A DNA stretch of 64,000 nt from Leptodactylus fallax (lineage: Eukaryota; Chordata; Amphibia; Anura; Leptodactylidae), in contig CAMRHE010000331.1 of assembly GCA_947044405.1 (NCBI GenBank), positions 1,054,001-1,118,000 of the forward strand, given 5' to 3'. The position numbers were made by a program, and so were the translations under genes. Under the pieces are notes generated by a model, which was not told the origin of the DNA, searched no databases, and was given only the letters and a program-made list of their open reading frames with translations. Shown one piece after another: positions 63,027 to 64,000 of this stretch. Within the stretch, counting starts at the first letter, position 1. Each line of letters starts with the position of its first letter.

Positions 63027-64000
63027 TGATGCTTCTAGCCTGGATATAAGATGAGATATTGCAAGACATGGAGGTATACATGTACCTTTACCACAGATGT
63101 TACAGCCGGGCCTGTAGTCTGGATACAAGATGAGATACGGCAGGACAAGGAGATATACAAGTTCTGTATGGTATCCTGCAGTACATTTACCACAGATGTT
63201 ACAGCTGGGCCTGTAGTCTGGATACAAGATGAGATACGGCAGGACATGGAGGTATACAGGGTCTGTATGGTATCCTGCAGTACATTTACCACAGATGTTA
63301 CAGCCGGGCCTGTAGTCTGGATACAAGATGAGATACGGCAGGACAAGGAGATATACAGGTTCTGTATGGTATCCTGCAGTACATTTACCACAGATGTTAC
63401 AGCTGGGCCTGTAGTCTGGATACAAGATGAGATACGGCAGGACATGGAGGTATACAGGTTCTGTATGGTATCCTGCAGTACATTTACCACAGATGTTACA
63501 GCTGGGCCTGTAGTCTGGATACAAGATGAGATACGGCAGGACATGGAGGTATACAGGCTCTGTATGGTATCCTGCAGTACATTTACCACAGATGTTACAG
63601 CTGGACCTGTAGCCTGGATACAAGATGAGATACGGCAGGACATGGAGGTATACAAGTTCTGTATGGTATCCTGCAGTACATTTACCACAGATGTTACAGC
63701 TGGGCCTGTAGTCTGGATACAAGATGAGATACGGCAGGACATGGAGGTATACAGGTTCTGTATGGTATCCTGCAGTACATTTACCACAGATGTTACAGCG
63801 GGGCCTGTAGTCTGGATACAAGATGAGATACGGCAGGACATGGAGGTATACAGGTTCTGTATGGTATCCTGCAGTACATTTACCACAGATGTTACAGCTA
63901 GGCCTGTAGTCTGGATACAAGATGAGATACGGCAGGACATGGAGGTATACAGGTTCTGTATGGTATCCTGCAGTACATTTACCACAGATGTTACAGCGGG
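63027..64000. repeat. 99-bp tandem satellite, about 9.8 copies, runs off window
   Basis: The unit begins GTAGTCTGGATACAAGATGA and contains a CTGCAG site; spacing is exactly 99 bases (for example unit starts at 63411 and 63510). Two of the three minus-strand frames are open throughout (301 and 316 codons) because 99 is a multiple of three and the unit has no stop in those frames. One frame carries CNICGKCTAGYH in each unit. The leftmost unit is truncated and diverged. I see no splice site or start context, so I call it a satellite rather than a gene. Confidence 0.9.

Noticed and set aside
63015..63985. Two overlapping minus-strand frames of 301 and 316 codons as a gene
   Set aside because: Both stem from the 99-base satellite. 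Being open in two frames at once argues for a stop-free unit rather than a protein. Kept only as a finding.

Overview
The window is vertebrate nuclear DNA and almost certainly comes from a frog or toad. It carries KRAB-type C2H2 zinc-finger genes of the anuran 'gastrula/oocyte zinc finger' style (fingers of the form SCSECGKCF joined by HTGEKP linkers). These sit in a dense bed of amphibian-type repeats: CR1/L2 and L1 LINEs, Tc1-like and hAT transposons, TTAA-flanked T2/Kolobok-like MITEs, a Gypsy-like LTR element and several minisatellites. No prokaryotic or organellar features were seen. The species cannot be named from this sequence.

The backbone is a head-to-tail array of four KRAB zinc-finger units, all on the minus strand and read from right to left. 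Each unit has a 5' exon/promoter block with repeated TGATGATGTCAC motifs, then exon A (start codon), B (FAX/leader-like), C (KRAB A box), D and E (linkers), and a long exon F (FAX-like box plus finger array). Splice sites and phases are the same in every unit. Copy 4 (54209-62515) and copy 3 (25232-49298) have open frames, giving about 661 aa with 14 fingers and about 850 aa with 20 fingers. Copy 2 (14213-21020) is a pseudogene with frameshifts in exons A and C, a stop in finger 3 and an L1 remnant abutting its array. Copy 1 (4775-9400) has intact exons A-E; its finger exon is not in the window. Orphan finger remnants lie at 10218-10976, 24985-25060 and 52113-52215.

Layout. 1-3565: CR1/L2-like LINE with ORF1 esterase and frameshifted ORF2. 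4200-9900: copy 1, a Tc1-like element, the promoter and a 30-bp minisatellite. 10200-14210: orphan finger pseudogene, hAT remnant, L1 remnant. 14213-21250: copy 2 with a 1.3-kb foldback element in intron 5. 21563-22490: 48-bp satellite. 23277-23600: second LINE ORF1 remnant. 25232-49500: copy 3, whose first intron is about 17 kb and is filled with repeats (LINE, MITEs, a duplicated 1.35-kb block, a roughly 52-copy 30-bp array and a 4.3-kb LTR element). 49817-50597: second Tc1. 54100-62760: copy 4 with a solo LTR in its first intron. 63027-64000: 99-bp satellite running off the window.

The intact genes should encode nuclear DNA-binding repressor-type proteins. Their targets cannot be read from this sequence, and whether the KRAB box is active is inference. 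All splice assignments were made by eye from consensus sites and reading-frame continuity. Boundaries of degenerate repeats are approximate.
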